DNA of 64,000 bases, from contig NZ_OZ239981.1 of the NCBI RefSeq assembly GCF_965196975.1, positions 496,001 through 560,000 of the forward strand. Direction: 5' to 3'. Below, piece after piece: positions 10,191 to 19,282 of this stretch. Every line of letters begins with the position of its first letter. Within the stretch, counting starts at the first letter, position 1. The DNA comes from Endozoicomonas sp965196975. Its GTDB lineage: Bacteria; Pseudomonadota; Gammaproteobacteria; Pseudomonadales; Endozoicomonadaceae. A program made the position numbers and the translations under genes. The notes below the pieces were generated by a model. It did no database searches. It was not told where the DNA came from and was given only the letters and a program-made list of their open reading frames with translations.

Positions 10191-10562
10191 ATGTCATTAA
10201 CACCCAGCGGTAAGGAACGCCGCTCGATTAAGCGTCATCAGTTGCAGGATTATCTTAAAATTTATAATCGCAACACTATGAGGGTTATGGGGAGTATAGG
10301 GAACATCAGTTGTAATGGCTTAATGCTGATCAGTTCTGTCCCTGTGTTGATTGGCGCGGTTTACAATATGCGAATTATTCTTCCTGATGATGAAATGGGA
10401 GAGCGGTATCTGGACTTTGATGCACGGTGCCATTGGTGCAAGCCGGATGTTGGCCCGGAGTATTTTGATTCCGGCTACAGCATTGTGAATGCGGGTCATG
10501 ATATTATTGACTTGGTTGAAACACTGAAAAGTTATTTTACCTTTGGCGAAGTCACGGACTGA
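10191..10562 (+). CDS. PilZ-domain protein (probable c-di-GMP receptor)
   Basis: A 123-residue protein from ATG 10191, where a purine-rich AAGGCG lies 7 bases upstream; an open frame reaches back to 10128 but adds an unlikely leader. The N-terminus contains the PilZ signature: an Arg-rich RRSIKRHQL segment followed by N-I-S-C-N-G, matching RxxxR and (D/N)xSxxG, the residues that clamp cyclic di-GMP. The remainder is the beta-barrel with short hydrophobic strands. PilZ proteins bind c-di-GMP and pass the signal to motility, adhesion or secretion partners. It stands alone between the giant repeat gene and a YigZ homologue, so the partner is unknown. Confidence 0.75.
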   Translation: MSLTPSGKERRSIKRHQLQDYLKIYNRNTMRVMGSIGNISCNGLMLISSVPVLIGAVYNMRIILPDDEMGERYLDFDARCHWCKPDVGPEYFDSGYSIVNAGHDIIDLVETLKSYFTFGEVTD

Positions 10563-10613
10563 CGTTTTCAGGTAAAATTTTGTGTTACCGATCGATTGCT
10601 GTCCCAGGTCGTC

Positions 10614-11237
10614 ATGTCTGCTGATTACGTTGTTCCTGCACAAGTTATAACGGTTGAAACCGAAGTCAAGAAAAGCCGTTTTATTGCCTGCATTTCTCCA
10701 GCTCATTCCCGCCAGGAAGCGCTGTCGTTTGTTGAAGCAAAACGTATCGAATACCCGGATGCTACTCATCACTGCTCAGCCTTTGTTGCAGGTGCACCGG
10801 ATGGTGGTGCGGTGGTTGGTTTTGATGACGATGGAGAGCCTTCCGGTACGGCAGGCCGGCCAATGCTTAATGTCCTGCAGCACAAGCGTATTGGTGATGT
10901 TGTGGCTGTGGTGGTGCGTTATTTTGGCGGAGTGAAACTGGGTGCCGGAGGTCTGGTCAGGGCTTACAGTGCTTCTGTTCAGCAGGCCTGTGAAATATTG
11001 CCTCTTGAGCAGCGGGTCGCATTAAGAAACGGTGTTCTTGCCTGTGACTACGCTCATGAACAAATGGTTCGTCATCACCTTGAACAGTTTCACGCGACGC
11101 TTGAGCAGTGCGACTATGGTCAGTCGGTTAAGATGATGATCTCAATACCAGAAACTGGAAGTGAGAGTCTTGCCCATCATTTGCACGATGTGAGCCGGGG
11201 GCAAATTATTATTCAGTGGCAGGATGAGGATGTCTGA
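10614..11237 (+). CDS. yigZ: YigZ/IMPACT family protein
   Basis: 207 residues from ATG 10614 (a TTG at 10596 is in frame but less likely). The N-terminal UPF0029/IMPACT domain is recognisable by KKSRFIA near the start, the acidic-Gly segment DDDGEPSGTAGRP and RYFGGVKLGAGGLVRAY; the C-terminal domain is the smaller ferredoxin-like fold. The family is conserved in bacteria and related to eukaryotic IMPACT. Its biochemical role in bacteria is poorly defined. The length matches the family (about 205), and all key motifs are present. Confidence 0.9.
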   Translation: MSADYVVPAQVITVETEVKKSRFIACISPAHSRQEALSFVEAKRIEYPDATHHCSAFVAGAPDGGAVVGFDDDGEPSGTAGRPMLNVLQHKRIGDVVAVVVRYFGGVKLGAGGLVRAYSASVQQACEILPLEQRVALRNGVLACDYAHEQMVRHHLEQFHATLEQCDYGQSVKMMISIPETGSESLAHHLHDVSRGQIIIQWQDEDV

Positions 11238-11307
11238 GGTTTTCTTTCTCAAGAGCGTACGGTTAATACATAAGCTCTGGTAAACAAAAGAGGACTAAAA
11301 GCCCCCT

Positions 11308-11538
11308 CTAATGATTGCTCTCAAACTCAATAGCATCTTCATAGACCCAGTACTTCTGGTCCTTCAGAACTTGGTTGTCGGTCATGGCCATAAACAGTCC
11401 GGTCCCAAGTGGAGGCATGGTGCTTTCTCCCATGTATTGCCACTCGATTCTCTGCCCTGCTATCGCCTGCAGGCATAGCGGGTAATTACCTTTGAAAACC
11501 GGAGTAAATGTACCGTGGCGTTTATCTCCTTCTTTCAT
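11308..11538 (-). CDS. Hypothetical 76-residue protein
   Basis: The start at 11538 is chosen because a strong AGGAGGG Shine-Dalgarno lies 6 bases upstream; an in-frame upstream start at 11559 would place that site inside the gene. The product is small and soluble with no membrane segment, and has aromatic residues toward the C-terminus (WQYMGE, YWVYEDA). No family is recognised. It is convergent with yigZ and divergent from sbcB. The good ribosome site and distinct composition argue that it is real. Confidence 0.6.
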   Translation of the reverse strand: MKEGDKRHGTFTPVFKGNYPLCLQAIAGQRIEWQYMGESTMPPLGTGLFMAMTDNQVLKDQKYWVYEDAIEFESNH

Positions 11539-11720
11539 TGTTTTCCCTCCTTTTCTCAAACTTGATATCGGCCGCGATATTGCTGACCGAGAGTATTTTT
11601 ATTGATTGAGGAGCGGCATCTGTATTTTATGGGGCTGGCTGGCTTCTTTAGACTGAGCCAGCGATACTGTAATGTCTCAGGACTGAGTAGATAGCAATGA
11701 ACACCATTGAAGGCTATTAA

Positions 11721-13172
11721 ATGAACTCTTTTTATTTTCACGACTATGAGACTTTCGGCACTGATCCTGCGCTTGACTGGCCAGCTCAGTTTGCAGGTAT
11801 CCGAACAGATAAAGAATTGAATGAGGTGGGTGAGCCTCTGAATATTTTCTGCAAGTTGCCGGAGGATCACCTGCCTAACCCGATGGCTTGTCTGGTAACC
11901 GGTTTGACACCGCAAAAGGTCAATGAGCAGGGGGTAGTGGAACCAGAGTTTATTCGCAGCATTCATACTGAGTTAATGGTGCCTGGCACTTGTGCTCTGG
12001 GTTATAACACCATCCGCTTTGATGATGAAGTCACCCGGAATATCCTTTACCGTAACTTTTATGACCCCTATGCAAGGGAGTGGCAGAATGGTAACAGCCG
12101 CTGGGATTTAATCGACCTGGTCAGATTGACCGCTGCTCTGAGGCCTGAAGGCATTGAATGGCCGCTACGGGAGGATGGTTTCAAAAGCTTCAGACTGGAA
12201 GAGATTACGGCTGCCAACGGCATAGACCATGGATCAGCTCATGATGCTCTGTCGGATGTGCGGGCGACGATTGCGCTGGCAAGGTTGATTCGGCAGAGGC
12301 AGCCCAAAGTATTCCAGTTCTATCTCTCTCATCGTGGTAAGCGAGAAGTTGCCGGACTGTTAAACCTGGTCAATCAGCAAATGGTCGTGCATGTGTCTGG
12401 TATGTTTGGAGTACAGCGACATAATCTGGCCGTTGTGATGCCTCTGATTGATCATCCGGTAAACCGCAACGGTATTATCGTCTATGATCTGTCGGTGGAT
12501 CCGGCACCCTTACTGAATTTATCGGTGGAAGATATCCGGCGAAGGCTGTTCACGCCAGCTGATCAATTGGGCGATGGTGAAGAACGCATCCCGTTGAAGA
12601 CCATTCATATTAATAAATGCCCAGCGGTTGCGCCACTTGGTGTTTTGAGGGCAGACGATCAGGATCGCCTTGAAATAGACCTTGCCAAGTGTGAAGTGCA
12701 CCGAAATCAGTTGATGGCTGATAACAGGCTGGCTGCAAAACTTAAGGAGGTATTTTCAGAGTCTCCGGCTATGAAGCATACAGATCCAGATCAGATGATT
12801 TATTCCGGTGGTTTCTTTTCACCCGCAGACAAACATGAAATGAGCCGTATTGTTACATCCAATCCTTCACAGTTGGCTCAACTTGGCCTCTCGTTTTCAG
12901 ATAAACGACTGGAGGAAATGTTATTTCGATATCGTGGTCGGCACTATTTTGAAACCATGGATGGAGAAGATCAGGGGCTTTGGAAGCAATATTGCCGCGA
13001 TCGACTGTCAGGACAATTAAATCCGGAAAATAGGCAGTTATTAACGTTTGATCATTTCTGGAATGAATTGGGAGAGGCTCAGGCATTGGCGGAGGGGGAT
13101 CCGGGAAAGCAGCGTCTGTTGGCACAATTGTCTGATTATGTTCGGCGGCGCGAGAGTGTCCTGTCCAGTTAG
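11721..13172 (+). CDS. sbcB: Exodeoxyribonuclease I
   Basis: 483 residues, the usual size for ExoI (about 475). It degrades single-stranded DNA 3' to 5' in recombination and mismatch repair. The DnaQ-like DEDD nuclease domain opens with FHDYETFG (Asp8, Glu10). It continues with GYNTIRFDDEV and closes with SAHDALSDVRAT, supplying the His/Asp pair of ExoIII. The SH3-like and C-terminal helical ExoI domains follow. The ATG at 11721 begins right at the conserved first strand. It is a single-gene unit ending before a hairpin shared with the convergent receiver gene. Confidence 0.96.
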   Translation: MNSFYFHDYETFGTDPALDWPAQFAGIRTDKELNEVGEPLNIFCKLPEDHLPNPMACLVTGLTPQKVNEQGVVEPEFIRSIHTELMVPGTCALGYNTIRFDDEVTRNILYRNFYDPYAREWQNGNSRWDLIDLVRLTAALRPEGIEWPLREDGFKSFRLEEITAANGIDHGSAHDALSDVRATIALARLIRQRQPKVFQFYLSHRGKREVAGLLNLVNQQMVVHVSGMFGVQRHNLAVVMPLIDHPVNRNGIIVYDLSVDPAPLLNLSVEDIRRRLFTPADQLGDGEERIPLKTIHINKCPAVAPLGVLRADDQDRLEIDLAKCEVHRNQLMADNRLAAKLKEVFSESPAMKHTDPDQMIYSGGFFSPADKHEMSRIVTSNPSQLAQLGLSFSDKRLEEMLFRYRGRHYFETMDGEDQGLWKQYCRDRLSGQLNPENRQLLTFDHFWNELGEAQALAEGDPGKQRLLAQLSDYVRRRESVLSS

Positions 13173-13254
13173 TATTTTTATTGATCGACTATTCAGTTGG
13201 CTACAGGTGAATGAATATTTTTTTGAAACTGCGGTCATCCAGATAAATTAGCAA

Positions 13255-13282
13255 GTAAGCACATATGACTTTATGTGCTTAC
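13255..13282. terminator. Bidirectional hairpin between sbcB and the receiver gene
   Basis: An 11-bp perfect stem (GTAAGCACATA at 13255-13265 and TATGTGCTTAC at 13272-13282) closes a 6-base loop. It sits between two convergent genes. Runs of T are weak on both sides, so termination efficiency is uncertain. Confidence 0.6.
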
Positions 13283-13284
13283 GC

Positions 13285-13668
13285 TTATTGGAATGAATGC
13301 TTTACTACCAGGTTCAGCTGTTCTGCCAGTCGACCGTAAATGGTTGGCTTTTCAATGTAATCAACAGCACCCGCTTTAATTGCTGCAACAGCACTGGATA
13401 CATCATTGTGATGGCCTAGGATGATGACTGGAACCTGGTGGTTGCCACTGGCCAGGTCCTGCATCAGGTTTAACGCCTGACCATGAGGCTGGTCATTTGC
13501 GGCAATGATACAGGATGGCTGATCTGCTTTCAGTGCATTCAACAGTTCAAAGTGTGAACTGAAGCAGATAAGCTCCATGGATTTTTCATGGCACAGGCTG
13601 CGAATAGTCTCGGTAGTGCCGGAATCCTGTTCCAATAAGTAGACTGAGCAGTGGGTTGCGAGATTCAT
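13285..13668 (-). CDS. Stand-alone degenerate receiver (pseudo-receiver) domain, FixJ-like
   Basis: 127 residues that align without gaps through the core of the FixJ-type receiver encoded at 14274-14927: C-I-I at the third strand, GHHNDVSSAVAAIKAGA against GHGDVPMAVQAIKDGA, and EKP at the end. The position of the phospho-accepting Asp is Ala57 and the conserved Thr/Ser is Gly85, while Lys107 is kept. There is no output domain. Known families of this kind work by protein-protein contacts rather than phosphotransfer. The gene may be a diverged duplicate of the nearby regulator. Partner and signal are unknown. Confidence 0.7.
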   Translation of the reverse strand: MNLATHCSVYLLEQDSGTTETIRSLCHEKSMELICFSSHFELLNALKADQPSCIIAANDQPHGQALNLMQDLASGNHQVPVIILGHHNDVSSAVAAIKAGAVDYIEKPTIYGRLAEQLNLVVKHSFQ

Positions 13669-14273
13669 AAAGGCAGCCTTGCGGTAAAAAGAAACCTGTA
13701 TTGTTGCAATGAAACAGCTGTAAGCAAAAAGCTACTGCTTATCGATATCTTGCGGAAATAACATACATGCAAAGAAGCATACACGTTATTCCGTCATTAA
13801 CAGCAGCTCAAGAAGCAACCTTTTAAATACGAAATACATCCTGATCAAATTGAACCGAAACGGTTTAGAAAGTATTTCATCGTCTCTTCTTGCCATTGTC
13901 CAATGGTACGAGTTCAGTTTAGGTTTAGCTGGCTTAATCCTGAATGGAGGGATGTACTTGACGTTATTCGGCGAGTACCTAAGGATCTGGCTGTCCGTTC
14001 GTTCAAGTATTGTGTTATTCGTTTAGATCATTTTTTTTAGAATTAAACGGAAATTATAATGGGACGTTATTTGGTCAATTCCGTAATGGTTATGGGGTAA
14101 TTCCATTTTAAAAAGTAAGCGAATAGCATCCCCTTCCATTAGCCGGGGGATCGGAACAGGTTATGATTCTCAGGTGATGTTTAAATAACCAAAATATTAT
14201 GAGCTGGTTTGGCTTCAGTAGAAGTGGCTCCGCAACTTTGTAAAACGAAGTGTACGGAGCAAGCAGGAGCAGC
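13669..14273. other. 605-bp intergenic region
   Basis: No convincing reading frame in either direction. It is AT-rich and holds the promoter region of the pseudo-receiver gene. A small palindrome AACCGAAACGGTT lies near 13855. An imperfect hairpin (GCTCCG...CGGAGC, about 14227-14260) lies just past the stop of the FixJ-type gene and could be its terminator. Two ATTCC-containing segments near 14080-14105 look like a direct repeat. Confidence 0.4.
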
Positions 14274-14927
14274 TTAGATTTTGAAGTTAAATTCGCCGTC
14301 CAGATGATCTTTTACCTGCATGACCTGGCGAACCAGATGGGCAAGGGACTTGGTTCCCATTTTTTCCATAACACGGGAGCGATGGATTTCAACAGTACGC
14401 TGGCTGAGGTTGATGTCTGCAGCGATGACCTTGTTGGCTTTACCTTCCACCACATGGTGCAGTACTTCACGCTCTCGGTCGGTAAGCGTGGAAAGCCGAC
14501 GCAGAATTTCCTTGTGCTCCAGCAGTTCTTTTCTCTGTTGAGTATCGAGCTTCAGAGCATCGTTGATCAGATCCAGAAGTTCCTGATCGCGGAACGGCTT
14601 CTGAATAAAGTTCATGGCACCATCTTTGATGGCCTGAACGGCCATAGGCACGTCACCATGACCTGTGATAAAGATGATTGGCAGAATACAGTGCATTTCA
14701 TTGAGCTTGCTTTGTAGCTCAAGTCCGCTCATGCCGGGCATACGGATATCCAGTACAATACAGCCAGGCCGGTTTTCATCGTAAACTTCAAGGAACTCAG
14801 CAGGTGAAGAAAAGGCTTCTACAGTCTGACCTACCGACTTCATCAACATTTTCAGCGAGTCACGCACCGCCTCGTCATCATCGATGATAAATACGGTTGG
14901 TTCTTGCTTCATGTCCTGTTGCTGCAT
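14274..14927 (-). CDS. FixJ/TodR-family two-component response regulator
   Basis: 217 residues. The receiver domain covers residues 10-125, with acidic residues D16-D18, phospho-acceptor Asp60 in CIVLDIRMPG, Thr88 and Lys110. A LuxR-type helix-turn-helix spans about 145-205 (LTDREREVLHHVVEGKANK and SQRTVEIHRSRVMEKM). Start at ATG 14927, with GGAG five bases upstream. Regulators of this class respond to PAS-type histidine kinases that sense redox, oxygen or carbon source. No cognate kinase is adjacent. The only relative nearby is the pseudo-receiver at 13285-13668. Confidence 0.9.
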   Translation of the reverse strand: MQQQDMKQEPTVFIIDDDEAVRDSLKMLMKSVGQTVEAFSSPAEFLEVYDENRPGCIVLDIRMPGMSGLELQSKLNEMHCILPIIFITGHGDVPMAVQAIKDGAMNFIQKPFRDQELLDLINDALKLDTQQRKELLEHKEILRRLSTLTDREREVLHHVVEGKANKVIAADINLSQRTVEIHRSRVMEKMGTKSLAHLVRQVMQVKDHLDGEFNFKI

Positions 14928-15432
14928 AATGACTCCACTGTGAGAAATTTGCCGTATAATTTGGTGTTTTCGCCATCAGGCTGGAAAGAGGTGATGCGGG
15001 AAAGCCATTATTAACGCTCTTTGAGCATCAACTGCGTTATCCGGAAGGTTGTCCGGAAGTCACACAGGTTGAAAAAGATTGCTTAAAGGCCGTGGAATTC
15101 GCTCTGTATTTTAGCAAAGAGTTTAGCAGAGTATGATGCTGTTGCTTTATCAGGCAAACAAAAAAATCAACTCCGGCTTTCACTGGAAAAGCATGGTTAT
15201 TTTCGCAGTTTATGCAGAGTAGTACTTCCCACAGGCATCGATTTCTTCTGATTTTGTTCCAGCATTCCCGCTGACTGCGTAAGTTTACAGGTTATGTAAC
15301 GCAAATAAACATAAGCCTGAGTGAAGCACATTATATTAGATGATATTTCCTGTATTGTTATCAGGGATAATACGGTCATTGTTATGTTTTTGTGCGTATC
15401 TGGAGTTGTTTGTGAGTGTTGGTTTAAAGAAA
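14928..15432. other. About 500-bp intergenic region
   Basis: Between the response regulator and the aspA terminator. No credible coding sequence is seen: a 60-codon frame on the minus strand at 15197-15379 has no ribosome site and no recognisable features. It presumably contains the promoter of the regulator gene near its 14927 end. Confidence 0.4.
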
Positions 15433-15456
15433 AAGGCCTGTATTTCTACAGGCCTT
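15433..15456 (-). terminator. Rho-independent terminator of aspA
   Basis: A perfect 10-bp stem (AAGGCCTGTA at 15433-15442, TACAGGCCTT at 15447-15456) with a 4-base loop. On the minus strand it is followed by a T-rich run. It lies 30 bp past the aspA stop. Confidence 0.9.
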
Positions 15457-15486
15457 CCGTCTGAGATCAACGCACGATTATATAAT

Positions 15487-16911
15487 TCAGTGTGCTGACT
15501 GGCTCAGGTTCAAAGGAGCAATCATGTTTTCTGGCTTGAGAATTTCCTTCAACTGTTCTTCAGTCAGAAGACCTTCTTCAAGTACCAGATCAACTACACG
15601 ACGACCACTCTTCAGAGCCGTTTTCGCGATACGGCTGGAGTTTTCGTAGCCCAGGTATGGGTTCAGTGCGGTTACCAGACCAACACTGTTGTCTACATAG
15701 CTCTGGCAAACATCACGGTTTGCAGTAATGCCCTTGATGCACTTCTCGGTCAGCATGTTCATACCGCTGGCCAGTTGCTGGATAGACTCAAGAATTTTGT
15801 AAACCAGAACCGGCTCAGCGTAGTTCAGCTGGAGCTGAGCGGCTTCAGAAGCCAGAGTTACGACAAGATCGTTACCAATTACGTGGAAAGCGATCTGGTT
15901 CATGGCTTCAGGAATAACCGGGTTTACCTTGCCAGGCATGATAGAAGAGCCAGGCTGCATTTCTGGCAGGTTAATCTCATTGAAGCCACACAGCGGACCA
16001 CTGGAAAGCAAGCGCAGGTCATTGCTGATCTTGGACAGCTTAACAGCCAGGCGCTTCAGGGCACTGGAGAAAATAACGAAAGCACCCATGTCTGAAGTGG
16101 CTTCGACCAGATCGCCGGCAAGAATCATTTCCTGACCAGAAATTTCAGACAGGTATTTCACGGCCAAAGGTGCATAGCGGCTGTCAGCCGTGATGCCGGT
16201 ACCGATTGCCGTACCACCAAGGTTAACTTCACGCAGCAGAGCAGCCATTTCGCTGATACGTTGAACGTCTTCACCGATGGTGGTGCTGAATGCACGGAAT
16301 TCCTGTCCCAGAGTCATAGGAACAGCATCCTGCAGCTGGGTACGACCCATCTTCAGAATGTCCTTGAACTCATTGGCTTTTACGTCCAGAGCATTTTTCA
16401 GGGTCTTGATGGCAACCAGCAGTGTCTTGTGCTTGAGCACCATGGCCAGACGCATAGCGGTTGGGTATACGTCGTTAGTAGACTGTGCCATGTTGACGTG
16501 AGTGTTCGGGTGCAGGAACTGGTACTCACCACGACGGTGTCCCATCAGCTCAAGGGCACGGTTACAGATGACTTCGTTGGCATTCATGTTGGTGGAGGTA
16601 CCAGCACCACCCTGAATCATGTCAACAACAAACTGGTCGTGCAGGCGGCCATCGATGATCTCATCACAGGCATCAGCAATCGCTTCAGCTTTCTGCTCGT
16701 CCAGCATGCCCAGATCACGGTTCGCCAGTGCGCAGGCTTTCTTTACCATGGCCAGGGCACGTGGCAGGTTGGCATAGTGGTTCAGCTGAACACCACTGAT
16801 CTGGAAGTTTTCTACGGCACGCTGGGTCTGGATGCCATAGTAAACATTTTCCGGAACTGGAGCTTCACCCAGCAGGTCGTGTTCAATTCGGTATTGGGTA
16901 AGATCTGTCAT
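15487..16911 (-). CDS. aspA: Aspartate ammonia-lyase (aspartase)
   Basis: 474 residues, typical of the fumarase/aspartase superfamily. It converts L-aspartate to fumarate and ammonia in the cytoplasm, allowing aspartate use and feeding fumarate to the TCA cycle or to anaerobic respiration. Visible signatures are GGAGTSTNMN, the HPNTHVNMAQSTND segment and the active-site loop GSSIMPGKVNP carrying the catalytic Ser. Aspartase rather than class II fumarase is favoured by the N-terminal RIEHDLLGE and by overall similarity. It appears monocistronic, with its own terminator. Confidence 0.95.
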   Translation of the reverse strand: MTDLTQYRIEHDLLGEAPVPENVYYGIQTQRAVENFQISGVQLNHYANLPRALAMVKKACALANRDLGMLDEQKAEAIADACDEIIDGRLHDQFVVDMIQGGAGTSTNMNANEVICNRALELMGHRRGEYQFLHPNTHVNMAQSTNDVYPTAMRLAMVLKHKTLLVAIKTLKNALDVKANEFKDILKMGRTQLQDAVPMTLGQEFRAFSTTIGEDVQRISEMAALLREVNLGGTAIGTGITADSRYAPLAVKYLSEISGQEMILAGDLVEATSDMGAFVIFSSALKRLAVKLSKISNDLRLLSSGPLCGFNEINLPEMQPGSSIMPGKVNPVIPEAMNQIAFHVIGNDLVVTLASEAAQLQLNYAEPVLVYKILESIQQLASGMNMLTEKCIKGITANRDVCQSYVDNSVGLVTALNPYLGYENSSRIAKTALKSGRRVVDLVLEEGLLTEEQLKEILKPENMIAPLNLSQSAH

Positions 16912-17385
16912 TATCTGTGCCTTACTTGCGCACTGGAGGAAAATCTTCAGCCTGCGTGGGATAAGCCTTTTTAGCTTGGTAAAAGCAGGCTGGCTGGGTT
17001 TAGTCTGTGCCTGTCCATAATTATCAGCAATAAGTGGTACTACCTAACTGAACAAAAGTTATCAAAAAAAGATAAAAGGCATGATCTGTATCAATTTTGA
17101 TCAGTTTTCGCATCTATCACGGATTGATTTAAGGCTGAGGGTTATATCTCTGATTATTGGTACTTAGGTTAGCTCAACTTGCTCTCTGCCTTGTTGCACA
17201 AGGACTTATAGTAAATGTTTTGATGGTGTTAGGGGTTAGTACGGTGTTTTTCAGAGGTAATAATTGATAGCTTTCCAGTTCCTTGCAAATTTGAGCATTT
17301 ATGAACAGTAGTGTTTGGATAGTTTGACGCGGGTCTGGCGTGGACTTTGTTTTTTCTGCTGGCAGTGGGGGCTTGTGTACCTCAC
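16912..17385. other. 474-bp intergenic region upstream of aspA
   Basis: Carries the aspA promoter region. It is AT-rich with runs such as ATCAATTTTGATC near 17092 whose arms are inverted, but the spacing does not match an FNR site. No open frame is supported. The other end abuts the stop of the broken permease gene. Confidence 0.4.
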
Positions 17386-17683
17386 TCAGCGTCTCCAGCG
17401 CTGAGTGTTATTCAATAGTTTTTTACCAACCTGCAGGTGAACCACTTTAACGGTTGCGGCTGTCAGCATGATCAGAACGGCCATGGCTGCCGCTGGGCCA
17501 TTCTGGCCAGCATCTTCCATATTCATCACCGCCACGGATGCCGGCATGATGTCCGATGAATACAGGAACACGACAGCGGATGTGGTGGTCATGGCATTAA
17601 CAAAAAGATAGATACCAATATCCAGCAACGCAGGCAGGCATACCGGCAGTGAAACTTTGAAAAAGGTTCTGTATTGCGGAATC

Positions 17684-19282
17684 GTAACTATTCAGCACCC
17701 AGCAAAGGCGTATTGTTGTAATTTCGAACCGCTTTAAGAAGCGCCTGAAATATGTTCAACCCCTGCTTTTTAGCAGATGATAAATAGCTTCGGATTCGGG
17801 TAAACATGGTACCTCCGTCTTCGCTTCTGAAGCAGCCTGAGATCTTCTGCTTAAGTTTGGCCATCCTGGCATCACGTTCACTGCCATTGTTATCGAAGGG
17901 AATTGAAAAGTCCGACATGAAGCGCAACGTTTCAACCTTAAACTCAATAAGCCTTTTGAACAGGTTGTAGGCCTTGGTATTCCTGACCTTCTTACGTCCA
18001 AGCACCTGTCGTTGTTTTTCCATATAAGCGGTTTCCTTCGTGAGAGCCCTTTGAAGGATTTGGTCGTATATCGTCTCAATGCGAAGCTGTATTGCACCAG
18101 GCATTTGAGTCAGACCGGCTGCTTTGTATTTCTTGCAGAAGTGCCAGGAGAGCGTAAGCAATTTCATCAGCCGCAGAGCCAGCTTATTCGCATCCCTATC
18201 GACAACTCCCTGAAGCTCTCTCAGATGATGGGCATTACAAAGCACATGCACTGCCGCATAGGCAAAGTAGGACTTCCAATGATCGTGAACCAGAATGCCT
18301 GCAAAAGTCAGCAGGATGCCCATTGCATCCATTGCTTCACAACCTCGCCTTTCTGAGAGGTAGTAAAGCGTCCATTGGTCATCTCGCATAATGTGTAACC
18401 ACCACAGTGAACCGTCAACCCGCATGCCAGTTTCATCCGCTCCTGCAACCGGACTTTCTTGTAAAGCATCGCGGATACTCTGCTCAGTAGAGGCCAGGTT
18501 CTCATGGGTATAGGCAACAAAATTGGCAACAGAGCCTGCGCTGACACTCATGCAATAAATAGCATTGAAATACTCAGACACCCGGTGATATGGGATGAAG
18601 TGATACTGGTTTAAATGAACAGCCATTGCCTGAGTCACTTCTCCGTATTGAGCAGCGGCTTTCACTCCTTGGGGAAACTCAGCGGTGTTCCGTTTACCAC
18701 AAGGACATACTTTAACGTCTGCCCAGTACGCGGTAACTTCAAATTCTCCGGGTCTACCTGGATCAAAAACCTGTCGCTCAATGTATTTGGTGGGTTTAAT
18801 ATCGATAAGCGAAGACTGGCAACAGCAACATTTTTCAACCTTCAGATGCCTGACATAATCGGGTAAGGCGACACGTCTCAAACAAGAGCCTTGATGACCT
18901 TTCTGGCCACCTGGTTTATTGCCTGAAGATGGTCTAAGGCTTTTGGGGTTCGGTGTTTCCTGTGAGGAGCAGGGGGCTTCTTTGGAAGATGTATCACCTT
19001 TATCACTCCCTTTTTTACTGGGCTTTTGATAACCATCTGACGATGGTGGCTTACTACTGTTTTGACTGTTTTTATTAACCCTTTCTTCCAGTTCGCTGCA
19101 ACGTTCCCGTAAAAGCGCATTCTCGGTCCGAAGCTCTTCATTCTCTTTAAGGAGAGCTTCGGTAAACGGAGTAGCTGGGAAGTCTGGTTCCATACTGGAG
19201 ATTTGTTAGAAAAATTGAGTATAAGATGATGGTCGAAAAATCAGAAAATTCCAGATTTATATGAAGGGTGCTGAATAGTTAC
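17684..19282 (-). mobile_element. IS66-family element, copy 1 (1599 bp)
   Basis: The termini are perfect 17-bp inverted repeats, GTAACTATTCAGCACCC and its complement, beginning with the GTAA typical of the IS66 family. An 8-bp direct duplication GCGGAATC lies at 17676-17683 and 19283-19290. It holds only the large transposase gene, without tnpA/tnpB, as in the ISBst12-like subgroup. It is nearly identical to the copy at 53072-54670. Confidence 0.95.
17688..19193 (-). CDS. IS66-family transposase
   Basis: 501 residues. The N-terminal leucine-zipper-like helix (about 12-45, ENEELRTENALLRERC) is followed by a low-complexity Ser/Lys/Gly region and a zinc-binding segment (CCCCQSS, CPCG). The DDE catalytic core comes next: Asp in ADETGMRVDG, Asp in VHDHWKSYF and Glu in NNGSERDARMAKLKQK. 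The stop lies a few bases inside the left inverted repeat. It differs from the second copy at one residue seen (Ala in FNAIYC versus Thr). All catalytic residues are intact, so the element may be active. Confidence 0.95.
   Translation of the reverse strand: MEPDFPATPFTEALLKENEELRTENALLRERCSELEERVNKNSQNSSKPPSSDGYQKPSKKGSDKGDTSSKEAPCSSQETPNPKSLRPSSGNKPGGQKGHQGSCLRRVALPDYVRHLKVEKCCCCQSSLIDIKPTKYIERQVFDPGRPGEFEVTAYWADVKVCPCGKRNTAEFPQGVKAAAQYGEVTQAMAVHLNQYHFIPYHRVSEYFNAIYCMSVSAGSVANFVAYTHENLASTEQSIRDALQESPVAGADETGMRVDGSLWWLHIMRDDQWTLYYLSERRGCEAMDAMGILLTFAGILVHDHWKSYFAYAAVHVLCNAHHLRELQGVVDRDANKLALRLMKLLTLSWHFCKKYKAAGLTQMPGAIQLRIETIYDQILQRALTKETAYMEKQRQVLGRKKVRNTKAYNLFKRLIEFKVETLRFMSDFSIPFDNNGSERDARMAKLKQKISGCFRSEDGGTMFTRIRSYLSSAKKQGLNIFQALLKAVRNYNNTPLLGAE

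Noticed and set aside
15197..15379. 60-codon minus-strand frame between the response regulator and aspA
   Set aside because: Random-looking composition, no ribosome site, AT-rich intergenic setting.
17085..17110. Possible FNR/CRP site upstream of aspA (ATCAATTTTGATC)
   Set aside because: The arms are in the opposite order to the FNR consensus and the spacer is 2 bp instead of 4.
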